A DNA stretch of 64,000 bases from Cyanobacteria bacterium FACHB-DQ100 (GCA_014695195.1 JACJNW010000039.1:124001-188000); one strand, 5' to 3'. Counted from the first letter of the stretch, positions 53,464-62,375 are shown. Notes: generated by a model not told the origin, from the sequence alone. Program-made: numbers and translations.

Positions 53464-56382
53464 ATGACTCAGACCGATCGCTCCCCTTTGATTTATACCG
53501 ACTGGACAGTCATCGAAACTCAATTCGATCCAAAGCTGACTAACACCCGTGAAACGATTTTTACGATCGGCAATGGTTATCTTGGCACTCGCGGCAGCTT
53601 TGAGGAAGGATTTTCTCGCTCCCAACCGGCGACGCTGATTCATGGGGTGTATGACGATGTTCCGGTGGTTTACACCGAGCTTGTAAACTGTCCCGACTGG
53701 TTGCCATTGTTGATCATTGTGGATGGAGAGCGCTTTCGGCTCGATCAAGGTGAGATTCTGAGCTATGAGCGTCAGCTTGATGTCAAGCGAGCGGTGTTGA
53801 GTCGATCGATCAAGTGGCGCAGCCCAAGCGGGAAAACGATTTCACTACACTTTGAGCGGTTCGCAAGTCTGGCAGATGAGCATATTGTCGGGTTGCGCTG
53901 TCAGATTACCACGGAGCAAGACACCAACATTGAAGTCCAAGCCAGCATCAATGGTTATCCAGAGAACCAGGGCTTTAACCATTGGGAACAACTAGGACAA
54001 GGTAAAACAGAGCATGGAGTCTGGCTACAAGTCCGCACCCGCACTTCGCATATTGAACTTGCGATGGCTTCAAGTTTGTCGTTAGATGGTGCAGAAGGGA
54101 CAGTACAGACAACTAATGTTCCGGGCTATCCAACCTTAACTACAACCTTTGTGGCTCTGGGTGGAAAAACCATTACGATCGAAAACCTGATCACCATCTA
54201 CACTTCTCGCGACACCGAAGCTCCGGTGAAAGCTGCACAAACAAGGCTTGGTGCATTAACTAACTATCAAACCTTGTTTGATGCTCATGCCCAAAGTTGG
54301 GCAGAAGCTTGGCAACAAAGCGACATTGTCATCGAAGGCGATCTTCGCGCTCAGTTCGCTGTGCGCTACAACTTGTTCCAATTGCTCATTGCGGCGGCAC
54401 GACACAACGATCGTGTCAGCATCCCAGCAAAAACGCTTTCTGGATTTGGCTATCGCGGTCACGTCTTTTGGGACACTGAGATCTTTATTCTGCCGTTCTT
54501 CACCTTCACTCAGCCGCACCTAGCGCGAAATCTACTCAGCTATCGATATCACACGATCGAGGGCGCACGTCGTAAAGCTGCTTACTATGGCTACAAAGGT
54601 GCGATGTACGCTTGGGAAAGTGCAGATACCGGAGATGAAGTCACGCCTCGCTGGGCGCTTCCGAAAGATCCTTACGGTGAAGACATTCGGATTTGGTGTC
54701 GCGATCGTGAAATTCACATTAGCGCCGATATTGCCTACGCTGCATGGTACTACTGGCAAGCTACTAATGATGATGAATGGATGCGCGATTATGGCTGTGA
54801 GATCATCTTAGATACGGCTGTATTTTGGATGAGTCGAACTGAATGGAGTACGCAGCATGAACGCTTCGAAATCCGTGAGGTAATTGGTGCCGATGAATAT
54901 CACGAACACGTTGATAATAATGCGTTCACCAATCGCATGGCACAGTGGCATCTAGAAAAAGCAATTTATATCTATGATTGGTTGAATAAATGTTATCCCG
55001 ATCGCTTGGAAGACTTGTGCGATCGCTTAAAAATCACGCCAGAACGTCGATCGCGTTGGCAAGACATTGCTAACAATATGTGGATTCCTTATCATTCATC
55101 GGGATTGATCGAACAATGCGAAGGCTTCTTCAAGCTCAAAGATATCAATCTGCAAGACTATGAACCGCGCAGCAAATCAATGCAGGAGATTCTAGGAATT
55201 GCAGGTGCAGACAAAGCGCAAGTTCTCAAGCAGCCGGATGTATTGATGCTGCTGTATCTGATGCGGCAATCACAAGAGTTTCCTTACTCACAGGAATCTT
55301 TAGAAGCAAACTGGAACTACTACGCGCCTCGCACTGATATCACTTATGGATCATCCTTAGGCCCTGCCATTCATGCAATTCTGGCATCGGATCTCAACAA
55401 AACGATCGAAGCCTACGATCGCTTCATGCAAGCCGTATTAGTTGACCTCGAAGACACACGCGGCAATGCACATGACGGCATTCACGGTGCATCCGCAGGC
55501 GGCATCTGGCAAGCCGTTGTTCTCGGATTCGGCGGTATCCAATTTGGCGATGAACCCTTTGCCCATCCGCATCTCCCCCCTGGTTGGACGCGGCTCAAAT
55601 TCCGCCTACACTGGCGGGGCAAATGGCACGAATTCGATCTCAAAGCAGAACCCAAACCTTCTAAACCGATCATGACTTCTTCGATTCCTTCTTCCAACAT
55701 TCAAGGCGCAATCTTCGATCTCGATGGTGTCATTACCGACACGGCAGAATATCATTACCGCTCTTGGCAACGGCTTGCCGACGAAGAGGGGATTCCCTTC
55801 GATCGTCAGGCGAACGAAGCCCTGCGCGGTGTATCTCGGCGTGAATCTTTAATGAAAATCATCAGTGGTCGCTCTTTCAGCGAAGAACAAATTCAGCAAA
55901 TGATGGAGCGCAAAAATCAATACTATGTTGACTCTATCCAAGCCTTTTCACCCAATGATCTGCTACCGGGAGCGCTGAACTTACTGAAAGAATTGAAACA
56001 AGCAGGAATTAGAATTGCACTGGGATCAGGCAGTAAAAATGCGCGTCCGGTGCTGGAAAAACTTGGCATTGCTGACCAGTTTGACGCGATCGCAGATGGA
56101 TATAGTGTTGATCGAGCAAAACCCGCTCCGGATCTGTTCCTCTTTGCCGCAAAAGAACTCGGACTCCCTCCAGAACAATGCGTCGTGTTTGAAGATGCCG
56201 AAGCCGGAGTGGAAGCCGCTTTAGCTGGAAATATGTGGGCAGTGGGATTGGGCCCGGTTGAGCGCGTGGGTGAAGCCCATATCGCTCTCCCAAGCTTAGC
56301 AGAGGTACATTGGGCGGATTTACTCGCTCAGTTGCAGCAAATTGCAAAAGAAGGCGGTAGAAAAGCAGAATTAATTCGCTAG
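53464..56382 (+). CDS. Fused GH65 disaccharide phosphorylase / beta-phosphoglucomutase
   Basis: A 972-residue bifunctional protein. Residues 1-735 form a family GH65 phosphorylase (trehalose, kojibiose, nigerose or maltose), with catalytic acid Glu478 in GADEYHEHVDNN and the phosphate loop HGIHGASAGG. Residues about 745-965 form a beta-phosphoglucomutase of the HAD superfamily, with nucleophile Asp752 and acid/base Asp754 in IFDLDGVITD, and the downstream RAKPAPDLFL and FEDAEAGVEAA. Together they convert a disaccharide plus phosphate to glucose and beta-glucose-1-phosphate, then to glucose-6-phosphate. An internal ATG at 55672 begins the second domain. It follows the sucrose synthase by 30 bases, presumably in one operon. 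Confidence 0.9.
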   Translation: MTQTDRSPLIYTDWTVIETQFDPKLTNTRETIFTIGNGYLGTRGSFEEGFSRSQPATLIHGVYDDVPVVYTELVNCPDWLPLLIIVDGERFRLDQGEILSYERQLDVKRAVLSRSIKWRSPSGKTISLHFERFASLADEHIVGLRCQITTEQDTNIEVQASINGYPENQGFNHWEQLGQGKTEHGVWLQVRTRTSHIELAMASSLSLDGAEGTVQTTNVPGYPTLTTTFVALGGKTITIENLITIYTSRDTEAPVKAAQTRLGALTNYQTLFDAHAQSWAEAWQQSDIVIEGDLRAQFAVRYNLFQLLIAAARHNDRVSIPAKTLSGFGYRGHVFWDTEIFILPFFTFTQPHLARNLLSYRYHTIEGARRKAAYYGYKGAMYAWESADTGDEVTPRWALPKDPYGEDIRIWCRDREIHISADIAYAAWYYWQATNDDEWMRDYGCEIILDTAVFWMSRTEWSTQHERFEIREVIGADEYHEHVDNNAFTNRMAQWHLEKAIYIYDWLNKCYPDRLEDLCDRLKITPERRSRWQDIANNMWIPYHSSGLIEQCEGFFKLKDINLQDYEPRSKSMQEILGIAGADKAQVLKQPDVLMLLYLMRQSQEFPYSQESLEANWNYYAPRTDITYGSSLGPAIHAILASDLNKTIEAYDRFMQAVLVDLEDTRGNAHDGIHGASAGGIWQAVVLGFGGIQFGDEPFAHPHLPPGWTRLKFRLHWRGKWHEFDLKAEPKPSKPIMTSSIPSSNIQGAIFDLDGVITDTAEYHYRSWQRLADEEGIPFDRQANEALRGVSRRESLMKIISGRSFSEEQIQQMMERKNQYYVDSIQAFSPNDLLPGALNLLKELKQAGIRIALGSGSKNARPVLEKLGIADQFDAIADGYSVDRAKPAPDLFLFAAKELGLPPEQCVVFEDAEAGVEAALAGNMWAVGLGPVERVGEAHIALPSLAEVHWADLLAQLQQIAKEGGRKAELIR

Positions 56383-56453
56383 TTAGGTGTTCTAGCGATC
56401 GGAGATTTACTCTTTGATCGCTAGAACAATCTTTGCAAAGTTACATCAAGGCT

Positions 56454-57512
56454 TTAACACCCGTAGCCTGCACCCGTAAACACAGGTTTAAGCTGATTGC
56501 CCTGCAATTCATACACGCTGAAGTTAATTGCTTCATAGCCATTGTTCTGAATCAACACTTCCTGTTTGCCGTCGCCATTTGCATCGAGCGCGCCCAACAC
56601 TTCATAAGCGCGAGACACTTCACTCGTAGGAACAAAGTAAGGAACAACTTGACTTGCTAATATTTTTGGTTGTGGTGCAGTGTAGCCTAACCAAACATTG
56701 GCATAAATCGATTGTACAGTAGCACGATTTGAAGGCGTTACAGGTCTAACGGGTGCTTTTCGCAGTTTGCCGTAGACTTCGGGTTTGCCATCACGATCGA
56801 GATCAAACACTTGCATATCCATCAGCGCAACTGAACCTTGCACCGATTTTGCCTGCGGATTTTTAGCGATTTCGCGAGTGCCGATCTGAATCAGGTCTTT
56901 ACGGTATTGTTGTCTCTGAACAGGCGTTGAACGAACCGGAGTGACGGTAGATGGAACAGATTGTGCGGCAAGGGTAGAGCGCCAAGTCTCGTCAAACTCC
57001 TGACCGTTGAAGAAGCCGCTTAACTGTCTTTCACGATCGCGAGGAAGCTGATTGAACATTGTTTGTACATTAGATTGCCCAAGCAGTTTTCCTCGTCCGA
57101 TTAACAGCGACGAACAAGCAAACTGACTCACGCCTAAGCGATCGATACTAAATTTACCTAGTGAATTGCCCTGAGCATTCACAGCCGTAAAGGTTGGATT
57201 GCTGTTGAGGACACTCTTTGCAGCATTGCGTTTGACAATATCGGCTTCTTTGGCATCCTGCCGCATTTGAAGTGTGACATCGAGACTAGCATCACTGTAG
57301 CGACCATTCTTGTACTGAACGATCGGATAGATTTCGCCACGATACTGTTGATTTAGATTGTTGCGCTTAACAATGAATAGCCCAATCAGATTGTCTTGAC
57401 GCGGCGTTGGAGATTGAGCGATCGCAACAGAGCGCGATTCAGTACTTAAAAGCCCACAACTGCCCAACACTAAAGCAGTCCCGACTCCAGCGAAAAGCTT
57501 AAGATTAATCAT
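56454..57512 (-). CDS. Putative lipoprotein with FG-GAP-like repeats
   Basis: A 352-residue protein. The N-terminus has a lipobox-like VLGSCGLL at residues 15-22, suggesting an exported lipoprotein. Two Ca-binding or FG-GAP-like segments are visible (FDLDRDGKPEVYGKLR and ALDANGDGKQEVLIQNN). The central part is unrecognised. Its function is unknown; such proteins often act outside the cytoplasm. It is transcribed convergently with the GH65-PGM gene. Confidence 0.7.
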   Translation of the reverse strand: MINLKLFAGVGTALVLGSCGLLSTESRSVAIAQSPTPRQDNLIGLFIVKRNNLNQQYRGEIYPIVQYKNGRYSDASLDVTLQMRQDAKEADIVKRNAAKSVLNSNPTFTAVNAQGNSLGKFSIDRLGVSQFACSSLLIGRGKLLGQSNVQTMFNQLPRDRERQLSGFFNGQEFDETWRSTLAAQSVPSTVTPVRSTPVQRQQYRKDLIQIGTREIAKNPQAKSVQGSVALMDMQVFDLDRDGKPEVYGKLRKAPVRPVTPSNRATVQSIYANVWLGYTAPQPKILASQVVPYFVPTSEVSRAYEVLGALDANGDGKQEVLIQNNGYEAINFSVYELQGNQLKPVFTGAGYGC

Positions 57513-57784
57513 TTTTGTGAATCTATGGTGATGACTTCAGGAAGAGGAAATAGCGTTAGTGTGTGAATTTTGCAACTGGCTGTACATTCATCAACGCCAT
57601 GCGTAGAACTCTCAACTGCTTTGATGTGAATTGAGTTCTGCATCAACCTCCAGTACATAGATTCAGCGATCAAATCGTAAGTTCCGCAAAGCTTTTTCGG
57701 ACTCAGCAACCCAGCAATATCCTGCTCTGAAGTGAATCGCATTCTCAAAAGTCGATCCGATCCACTTCGAGAGGTGTGATCACG

Positions 57785-58225
57785 CTAGTTTTTGTTCAGC
57801 GAAAAGACAAAATTGCTGTTGGCGACTTGTCCTGACATTAAGGCTCCCTTGATTGTGCCGTTCAACATCAGCGAAGTATTGCCGCTGAATTTTTCAAGCT
57901 TCAGAGTCACTTTGCCGCCTGTTTGCGTACCGCTCAGCTTACCTTGTTGCAACACTCCATTTTCGCCTAAAACTTGCCATGTGCCTTGATAGCCCAATGC
58001 ACTGCTTTTGATTTGCAACCGCAAAGATGTGACCGCATCATCACCTTTGCTGTGGATTCCGCCTTGCCAAACCCCGATCGCAGATGCAGGCATTGTAAAG
58101 CTGTTGAGAGGCTGAACTGGGAACTGTCCTTGCTGTACTGTTTGCGCTTGTGTCGGTTGTAGGGCGATTCCAGTCGTTAAAGTGGTTGCGGTAAACAGTG
58201 CGATCAAGGTGTTGCGAGCGTTCAT
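57785..58225 (-). CDS. Small exported hypothetical protein
   Basis: From ATG 58225 the product is 146 residues, with a signal peptide MNARNTLIALFTATTLTTGI ending near QAQT. The start is supported by AGGAG a few bases upstream. The mature part is small, beta-rich and contains glycine-rich repeats (GKLSGTQTGGKVTLKLEKFS). No family recognised. A longer frame begins at 58315. It lies downstream of hisS. Confidence 0.65.
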   Translation of the reverse strand: MNARNTLIALFTATTLTTGIALQPTQAQTVQQGQFPVQPLNSFTMPASAIGVWQGGIHSKGDDAVTSLRLQIKSSALGYQGTWQVLGENGVLQQGKLSGTQTGGKVTLKLEKFSGNTSLMLNGTIKGALMSGQVANSNFVFSLNKN

Positions 58226-58338
58226 TTGATATCTCCTAAGGTTTGAGTTGTGAAGTGTAAAACGTTGTTGCGTTCTACACTTCACAAGTAGGGCGGAGAA
58301 GAAACCTTTATGCACACCCGCTCAGAAAAAATGCAAAA

Positions 58339-59619
58339 TTAAGCTCCCGATCGTTCTGCAAGTTGCTGCCGTAGTTGATCTGCGTTGTTCAGTAGCCCAG
58401 TCTGCGCGATCGCGCTTTGCTCTCCAGTTTTCAGCCATTTAAGCTGTACAGTTCCATTCTCTGCTTCAGCATCACCAAGAATCAAACAAGCCGCCGCCCC
58501 GGAACGATCGGCGCGTTTAAATTGTTTTCCGAACGCACTGCCGCTCATATCCAACTCGGTTGCAAATCCAATGCGCCGAAGCGATTGAGCCAGTTTTAAT
58601 GCCTGTGCTTCTGCTTTTTCACCCCGCGACACAATATAGAAGTCGATCGGACTTGCCTGAGTTTGCTGCATTTTCTGCAATAAAATCACAAGCCGTTCTA
58701 ATCCCATTGCCCAACCGACCGCAGGTGTATCCGCGCCGCCCAATTGCGCCACTAATCCGTCATATCGTCCGCCTGCACAAACGGTTGCTTGTGCTCCCAA
58801 ATCATCCGACTGAATCTCAAAAACGGTGTGTGTGTAATAGTCCAAGCCGCGAACTAATCGGGCATTGATATTGCAAGGAATTCCGAGATCTTGAAGCAAG
58901 GCTTGAACACGATCGAATCTCTGTTTCGACTCTGCACTTAAGTAATCTAAAATGCTCGGTGCATTTTCTAAAATTGCTTGCGTTTGTGCATCTTTGGAAT
59001 CAAGAATTCTCAGCGGATTTTTGGTCAAGCGAGTTTGAGAATCGGGATCGAGTTTGTCTTTGAATGGCGTAAGAAACTCAATCAATGCAGCGCGGTAATT
59101 TTGGCGATCGTCCGCATTTCCGATCGAGTTCAATTGCAGCGTGAGATTCTTTAACCCGATCGATTGCAGAATGTCCGTGGCGATCGCAATCACTTCCGCA
59201 TCGGCTCTCACATCCCCGCTTCCTAAAACCTCAACACCCAGTTGATGAAACTGCCGTTGCCGTCCTGCTTGGGGACGCTCGTATCGAAACATCGCTCCGG
59301 TATACCACAAGCGCTGCACGCCGCCTTGAGCCTGCATTCCGTGTTCGATGTACGATCGCACCACTCCCGCCGTTCCTTCCGGTCGCAGCGTAATCGAGCG
59401 ATCGCCCCGGTCTTTGAACGTATACATCTCTTTGCCGACCACATCAGTTGCCTCTCCGATGCCGCGCTCAAACAAATCGGTCTGCTCAAAAATTGGAGTG
59501 CGAATTTCTTGATAAGCCGCACGCGCCAGCGTTTCACGAGCGATCGCTTCAATTCGTTGCCAGTTGCCGATTTCTTCCGGCAAAATATCCCGCGTTCCGC
59601 GAGTCGCTTGAATACCCAT
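58339..59619 (-). CDS. hisS: Histidine--tRNA ligase
   Basis: Class II synthetase that charges tRNA-His. From ATG 59619 it is about 426 residues, starting MGIQATRGTRDILPEEIGNW. Conserved features include the motif-2 region TLRPEGTAGVVRSYIEHGM, and the histidine-specific LVRGLDYYTHTVFEI. The catalytic C-terminal part has GWAMGLERLVILLQ. A start five codons upstream (59634) is less likely. Confidence 0.97.
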   Translation of the reverse strand: MGIQATRGTRDILPEEIGNWQRIEAIARETLARAAYQEIRTPIFEQTDLFERGIGEATDVVGKEMYTFKDRGDRSITLRPEGTAGVVRSYIEHGMQAQGGVQRLWYTGAMFRYERPQAGRQRQFHQLGVEVLGSGDVRADAEVIAIATDILQSIGLKNLTLQLNSIGNADDRQNYRAALIEFLTPFKDKLDPDSQTRLTKNPLRILDSKDAQTQAILENAPSILDYLSAESKQRFDRVQALLQDLGIPCNINARLVRGLDYYTHTVFEIQSDDLGAQATVCAGGRYDGLVAQLGGADTPAVGWAMGLERLVILLQKMQQTQASPIDFYIVSRGEKAEAQALKLAQSLRRIGFATELDMSGSAFGKQFKRADRSGAAACLILGDAEAENGTVQLKWLKTGEQSAIAQTGLLNNADQLRQQLAERSGA

Positions 59620-59696
59620 GTCCCACAAAATCAAATTCGCTTACTCAGTCTACCGACAAAGTTAAGCATTATGGTTACGACCCCTGACAAATTCCG

Positions 59697-59807
59697 CTAA
59701 TAAGGGCTAGGTTCTCGATCGTGCATTACTTGCAAGATGAAAACGTCATTGTCACGAACAACATCGTAAAGACGATCGCCATATTGCCAAATCACGAGAT
59801 TGAACGT
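59697..59807 (-). pseudogene. C-terminal remnant of a RelE/ParE-like toxin
   Basis: A 36-codon open stretch on the minus strand reading NLVIWQYGDRLYDVVRDNDV then FILQVMHDREPSPY before a TAG. It looks like the C-terminal third of a RelE-type toxin. There is no start codon and the preceding codon is TAA. It is directly downstream of the attC-like element, which fits a partial second cassette. Assignment is by pattern only. Confidence 0.4.
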
Positions 59808-59828
59808 TTATCCCAATTCAATCTCAGG

Positions 59829-59928
59829 CTAAGCCAGCTAACGGTGAAGTTGTGCGGCGGCAGATAATCTCGGACTCCCACCACCAACCTCTGTTCCGCC
59901 CCCACCAACGCATTGTTGGGCTGCGCTG
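59829..59928 (-). repeat. attC-like imperfect inverted repeat 3' of the VapC gene
   Basis: Read on the minus strand, GCAGCCCAACAATGCGTTGG lies immediately after the vapC stop and its imperfect inverse, CCGCACAACTTCACCGTTAGC, lies about 70 bases on. The core has the RYYYAAC-like end (GCCCAAC) and a GTT-type end (GTTAGCT) of integron cassette attC sites, and the site sits at the 3' end of the gene, as in gene cassettes. It is not a perfect match to GTTRRRY. A dispersed cyanobacterial repeat is the alternative. Confidence 0.4.
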
Positions 59929-60312
59929 CTACATGACGTTGACTGAGTAGGCACAGATTGCTGTATCCACTGTCGCAATTGTTAAACCATTTTGTAAAGC
60001 TTGACAGATAAGCATTCTGTCAAATGGATCACGATGTAATAGTGGCAGTTTAGCCAGTTGAACCACACTAATTTCATCAAGGGCAAGACTGGCAATTTGA
60101 TGTAGATCGCGCTGTTTGGGTAAATACGTTTCGGGATGCTCCGGCAGAGGCAGCTTGCCCAACTGGTACTTGACAATTGCTTCCCAGACTGAGATTGCAC
60201 TCAGATAAACCTCATTGTCTGGATCACGAATTGCATCCCGAACATCTGTTAACAACTGGGTATCGCCACTAATGAACCATAGAAAGATGTGAGTATCTAG
60301 CAGAATCTTCAT
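59929..60312 (-). CDS. VapC-family PIN-domain toxin
   Basis: A 127-residue PIN-domain ribonuclease of the type II toxin-antitoxin kind. It begins MKILLDTHIFLWFISGD with the metal-binding Asp6 and contains WEAIVKYQLGKL and the later FDRMLICQALQNGLTIATVD segment (two conserved Asp). The enzyme cleaves RNA; the exact target is not predictable. Its start overlaps the stop of the Phd-like antitoxin by four bases (ATGA), and the attC-like repeat follows it. Confidence 0.9.
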   Translation of the reverse strand: MKILLDTHIFLWFISGDTQLLTDVRDAIRDPDNEVYLSAISVWEAIVKYQLGKLPLPEHPETYLPKQRDLHQIASLALDEISVVQLAKLPLLHRDPFDRMLICQALQNGLTIATVDTAICAYSVNVM

Positions 60313-60545
60313 TTGCCCTCGAATGCGCTGAGAAGATCTTCCGGCAAAGGAGCATCGAAATCATCTGGAACGATAAACTCACCTGCACATAAACCAAATG
60401 GTCTCAATTGTTTGCTACTGGTAATCGGTCTAAGTTCGGCAATAGGCTTGTCAGATCTAACAATGACAAGAGTTTCGCCTGCCTCTACCTGGTGAAGGTA
60501 CTTCAAGGGATCACGTTGAATTTCATCAATAGTTACATTCAGCAT
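60309..60545 (-). CDS. Phd/YefM-type antitoxin partner of VapC
   Basis: A 78-residue antitoxin from ATG 60545. The N-terminus MLNVTIDEIQRDPLKYLHQV and GETLVIVRSDKPIAELRPI are typical of Phd/YefM DNA-binding antitoxins; the C-terminal acidic part (PEDLLSAFEGK) should bind the PIN toxin. The start is supported by AGGTAGG a few bases upstream. A longer frame runs to 60605 but is not conserved. It is coupled to vapC. Confidence 0.88.
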   Translation of the reverse strand: MLNVTIDEIQRDPLKYLHQVEAGETLVIVRSDKPIAELRPITSSKQLRPFGLCAGEFIVPDDFDAPLPEDLLSAFEGK

Positions 60546-60601
60546 CAGCCTACCTCGGTGTAAATTTGATGGACAAACAAATCTCCAAAACATCAAAGAG
60601 T

Positions 60602-61123
60602 TCAAAGGCTCTCTAGGTAAAGAGTTTTGATCTGAAAGGCAACTTTTCTAGCTTGGGTTAGTGGAATGGGATAGCCAACTGTGTTGTACCCTCTATTGGG
60701 AACACTTCTCTTTTGAAGAGTTTTCTGTAATTCCCAAACTAGCACTCTCAGTTTTCCTGGCTTAAAGACAAGAATTTCTTGCTCTGGTATCAGGACGATC
60801 CAGTAATCCGCCTGAGAACTCCACCCCCATCCTGGAATCATCTCTTTGTCGTTCGAGATAGTTTCAAAAAAGAGATTGCCTGTCCGTTTAGCCACAAGGT
60901 CAAACTTATACTCGATCGTGATAACTGATCCATCTGACCGAGTGATAATTCTGTCTATCCCTGCTTGCTGGTACTTCATCTCGTTAGAGACATCAAGCAC
61001 TTTGTAGATAGGATATAACCACTGGTCTAAGAAGGTTTCTCCCTCTTGTCCAACTTTGCACTGAGTTTCAAAATCGTATGGTTTAGTTTGCATCGATTTG
61101 AGGGATGTAGAGTTGGATACCAT
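60602..61123 (-). CDS. PD-(D/E)xK nuclease-like protein (gene 3 of unknown operon)
   Basis: A 173-residue protein. A nuclease-type pattern is visible: GIDRIIT (Asp57), then ITIEYKF (Glu71, Lys73), then RTGNLFFE. This order, D ... ExK, is that of PD-(D/E)xK nucleases. The middle part GWSSQADYWIVLIPEQEILV looks like the core's last strand. ATG 61123 is chosen over 61093 because GAAGG lies just upstream. It overlaps the upstream gene by 41 bases, which indicates translation coupling. It resembles small phage-type nucleases by pattern, not by name. Confidence 0.7.
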   Translation of the reverse strand: MVSNSTSLKSMQTKPYDFETQCKVGQEGETFLDQWLYPIYKVLDVSNEMKYQQAGIDRIITRSDGSVITIEYKFDLVAKRTGNLFFETISNDKEMIPGWGWSSQADYWIVLIPEQEILVFKPGKLRVLVWELQKTLQKRSVPNRGYNTVGYPIPLTQARKVAFQIKTLYLESL

Positions 61124-61952
61124 CGCTACCTTCTCGTCGAATTGGAATGCCAGCCCACCGTGACACCCAATTCACCAATGCCCGCAAGGAACTGGCTCTG
61201 CGAGGATTGGTGGTTCCTCCACAATCACCGAAACTTACCAGAGAAATCACCTCTTGAATTAGTTCTTTAGTGAGTTCTTGATCGTCACGAGTTGTTTTCT
61301 CAATAATCATTTGAATTGGGTAGAACCCTAGCAATGCTTCTGCAAGAAGGCGTTCACGAGTTTCCTGATCATCGCTCTGGGCAATCCTTTTCCCTCGATC
61401 TGTTAAGACGTAAATGCTTGAAGACTTATTCTCGGTCGAACCTCGACTGGCAAGACCAATCTCCATCACGGGTCGTCCAAGGTAATCTCCTCTCCTAGCC
61501 AAATCTTTTTCTTTTTTGGCACCACTACCAAAAGCAACACCTAAAGATTTAGATGTGTTGGTTCCAGAATGAATTAGCGCAACAGTCTTAATGTACTTCT
61601 GTGGATCACCGATTTGAGGGATGTAAATGGGCTGTTGCTCGCCTCCACGCAGATCCTGATCTAGAGCAGTTTTCCAATCAATTAAGTGAGAAATCTGCTG
61701 GAACTCATAAAACCTGATTTCTTTTCTCGGAACATCAACAGCATAGGTAAGCTGGAAAGTTCTTCCCTTGAGTTCATAAACTAATCCCGAAACACCAGGC
61801 TTGATACCACAACAAGCCCCTTCAACTTCACCAGTCTGCTTGAGAATTTCTAGGACAGGCGCAAGTTCCTGCTCTACTGCCAGATCACAGAATGTACTTC
61901 TGTCAGAAAGTATCGTCTTAGTTTGAGAATCAAAATACGTAAACTTGAACAC
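61083..61952 (-). CDS. Unknown protein with RelE/HigB-like N-terminus and winged-helix C-terminus (gene 2 of unknown operon)
   Basis: About 289 residues from a GTG at 61952, chosen because GAGGAG lies nine bases upstream; a TTG at 61976 is the alternative (297 residues). Residues about 40-95 (VSGLVYELKGRTFQLTYAVD then RKEIRFYEF) resemble the beta-sheet of RelE/HigB toxins, an inference. Residues about 160-200 contain SSIYVLTDRGKRIAQSDD, a winged-helix-like wing. The C-terminal part (GGTTNPRRASSLRALVNWVS) could be another DNA-binding or restriction-associated domain. No catalytic residue is certain. It sits between a Phd-like gene and a nuclease-like gene. Confidence 0.6.
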   Translation of the reverse strand: MFKFTYFDSQTKTILSDRSTFCDLAVEQELAPVLEILKQTGEVEGACCGIKPGVSGLVYELKGRTFQLTYAVDVPRKEIRFYEFQQISHLIDWKTALDQDLRGGEQQPIYIPQIGDPQKYIKTVALIHSGTNTSKSLGVAFGSGAKKEKDLARRGDYLGRPVMEIGLASRGSTENKSSSIYVLTDRGKRIAQSDDQETRERLLAEALLGFYPIQMIIEKTTRDDQELTKELIQEVISLVSFGDCGGTTNPRRASSLRALVNWVSRWAGIPIRREGSDGIQLYIPQIDAN

Positions 61953-61979
61953 TTCAATTAACTCCTCATGCTGCAATAA

Positions 61980-62375
61980 CTAGACCTGAATCTCAGAAGG
62001 AACAAACAAAACTTTATCTGCGTCACCAATCAGTGGTAATGAAAGGTAATGCGTGAAGCGAGGCGATACAAATGCCACAACCCGCCTTTTATGAAACGTC
62101 AGATAGATACAATCTATTCCACCCAAAAGCCTCTCCCAGGATTCGGTTAGCTGATCACGAAACTCAGTGAGAGGAATCTCTTCACTGTTCTGAATACTAG
62201 GTTCTCCCTCTTCTGAATTGAGAGCATCAATATCTTGAAGTGGAAGCAAAAAGGCTGCAACTTCACCATAGTGAGTACATACAATCCGTAAGTTACCCGA
62301 CTGAACTTGCCGCCTAAGTTTTGGCAGCTTGACTCTTAATTCGGACATCGGGATTTGCTTAAAACTTTTGTTCAT
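61980..62375 (-). CDS. Double Phd-like antitoxin-type protein (gene 1 of unknown operon)
   Basis: About 131 residues from ATG 62375. Two halves align with each other: IPMSELRVKL...GNLRIVCT...VAAFLLPL and IPLTEFRDQL...GIDCIYLT...VVAFVSPR. Each half looks like a Phd/YefM domain, so the protein is an internally duplicated antitoxin-like protein. A frame to 62402 exists, but the predicted promoter ends downstream of that start, so ATG 62375 is used. Its stop is 3 bases from the TTG candidate start and 27 bases from the GTG candidate start of the next gene. Confidence 0.65.
   Translation of the reverse strand: MNKSFKQIPMSELRVKLPKLRRQVQSGNLRIVCTHYGEVAAFLLPLQDIDALNSEEGEPSIQNSEEIPLTEFRDQLTESWERLLGGIDCIYLTFHKRRVVAFVSPRFTHYLSLPLIGDADKVLFVPSEIQV

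Noticed and set aside
57509-57748. 79-codon minus-strand frame upstream of the lipoprotein gene, overlapping it by ATGA
   Set aside because: The overlap is suggestive, but the sequence has no conserved look and no ribosome site; left unannotated.
59242-59700. 152-codon plus-strand frame antisense to hisS
   Set aside because: Shadow of hisS; no independent support.
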